DNA of 64,000 nt from Christiangramia sabulilitoris. GTDB lineage: Bacteria > Bacteroidota > Bacteroidia > Flavobacteriales > Flavobacteriaceae. The stretch spans positions 27,527-91,526 of the forward strand of contig NZ_VHSF01000004.1 of NCBI RefSeq assembly GCF_007050985.1, written 5' to 3'. Of the stretch, positions 63,940-64,000 are shown piece by piece. A model generated the notes under the pieces. The model had not been told where the DNA came from. It made no database searches and worked only from the letters and a program-made list of their open reading frames with translations. How positions within the stretch are numbered: the stretch's first letter is position 1; each line of letters opens with the position of its first letter. The translations under genes and the position numbers were made by a program.

Positions 63940-64000
63940 AAAAACAGACTGAAATTAAGAGAAACCGCCAGACGGGGCGATAAAGAAGGGGTTCGAATCC

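Larger units (their letters stand above)
63392..64000. other. 609-base gene-free region with tandem promoters
   Basis: No coding sequence is supported here; two small open frames run through the promoter repeats. The region holds four matching promoter units (listed separately) facing right. The final bases GGGGTTCGAATCC resemble a tRNA T-arm, but no anticodon arm fits, so no RNA gene is called. Confidence 0.6.

Noticed and set aside
63960..64000. A tRNA gene at the right edge
   Set aside because: Only the T-arm fits; the loop that would carry the anticodon lacks U33 and the stem does not pair.

Overview
The window reads as a low-GC chromosomal segment of a marine-type member of the Flavobacteriaceae (Bacteroidota), of the Gramella/Christiangramia kind. 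Supporting signs are the gliding-motility ABC transporter genes gldF and gldG, Bacteroidota-type promoters (TTTG, 21 bases, TATATTTGC), DUF4294 and TTG-started PhoH proteins, and many start-stop overlaps. The species assignment is inference. No tRNA, rRNA, CRISPR array, transposase or prophage gene is visible, but the last 550 bases are a strong promoter region facing right out of the window.

Left part (1-18 kb): an envelope polysaccharide locus, followed by a nitric-oxide-type signalling operon. The polysaccharide genes are a polytopic membrane protein cut by the window edge, a secreted Ig-like protein, a membrane-anchored GH5-like hydrolase, a GT4 glycosyltransferase, a flippase, a STAS protein and a TPR plus outer-membrane-barrel protein. 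manC (GDP-mannose supply) comes next. Upstream of manC on the same strand is a tight operon of receiver, H-NOX haem sensor, four-PAS histidine kinase, Hpt and LytTR regulator. The arrangement suggests gas-sensing control of surface or biofilm behaviour. A decayed amidohydrolase gene and a lone receiver gene follow.

Middle (18-26.6 kb): a 1495-residue UvrA-like protein with four ABC modules in one chain. Next come a divergent electrophile/redox-stress operon (DoxX, a MarR-quinone reductase fusion, an NAD(P)H-binding protein) and a secreted cupin/NTF2-like protein.

Molybdenum island (26.9-42.8 kb): a two-subunit molybdenum hydroxylase (IorAB type), a ModE-like regulator, and a near-continuous cofactor operon (cysteine desulfurase, xdhC, mocA, moaD, moeB, moaE, moaC-moaB fusion, moaA, moeA, tauE). 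A Tat-exported PaoABC-type hydroxylase closes the island. These genes together make, sulfurate, nucleotidylate and insert the cofactor into the two flanking enzymes. No molybdate transporter is present.

Right part (42.8-64 kb): two dead sensor-kinase genes, then mostly housekeeping genes: pqiA-like, mnmE, a DUF4870 gene, dnaN, gldG, gldF, a monooxygenase-fold gene, SAM hydrolase, phoH, purC, acs, a DnaQ-like exonuclease, a cNMP/CBS/DUF294 protein, topoisomerase IB, an M42 peptidase and a DUF4294 gene. The end holds four tandem promoters at 137, 137 and 133 base spacing, probably driving a stable-RNA operon just beyond the window.
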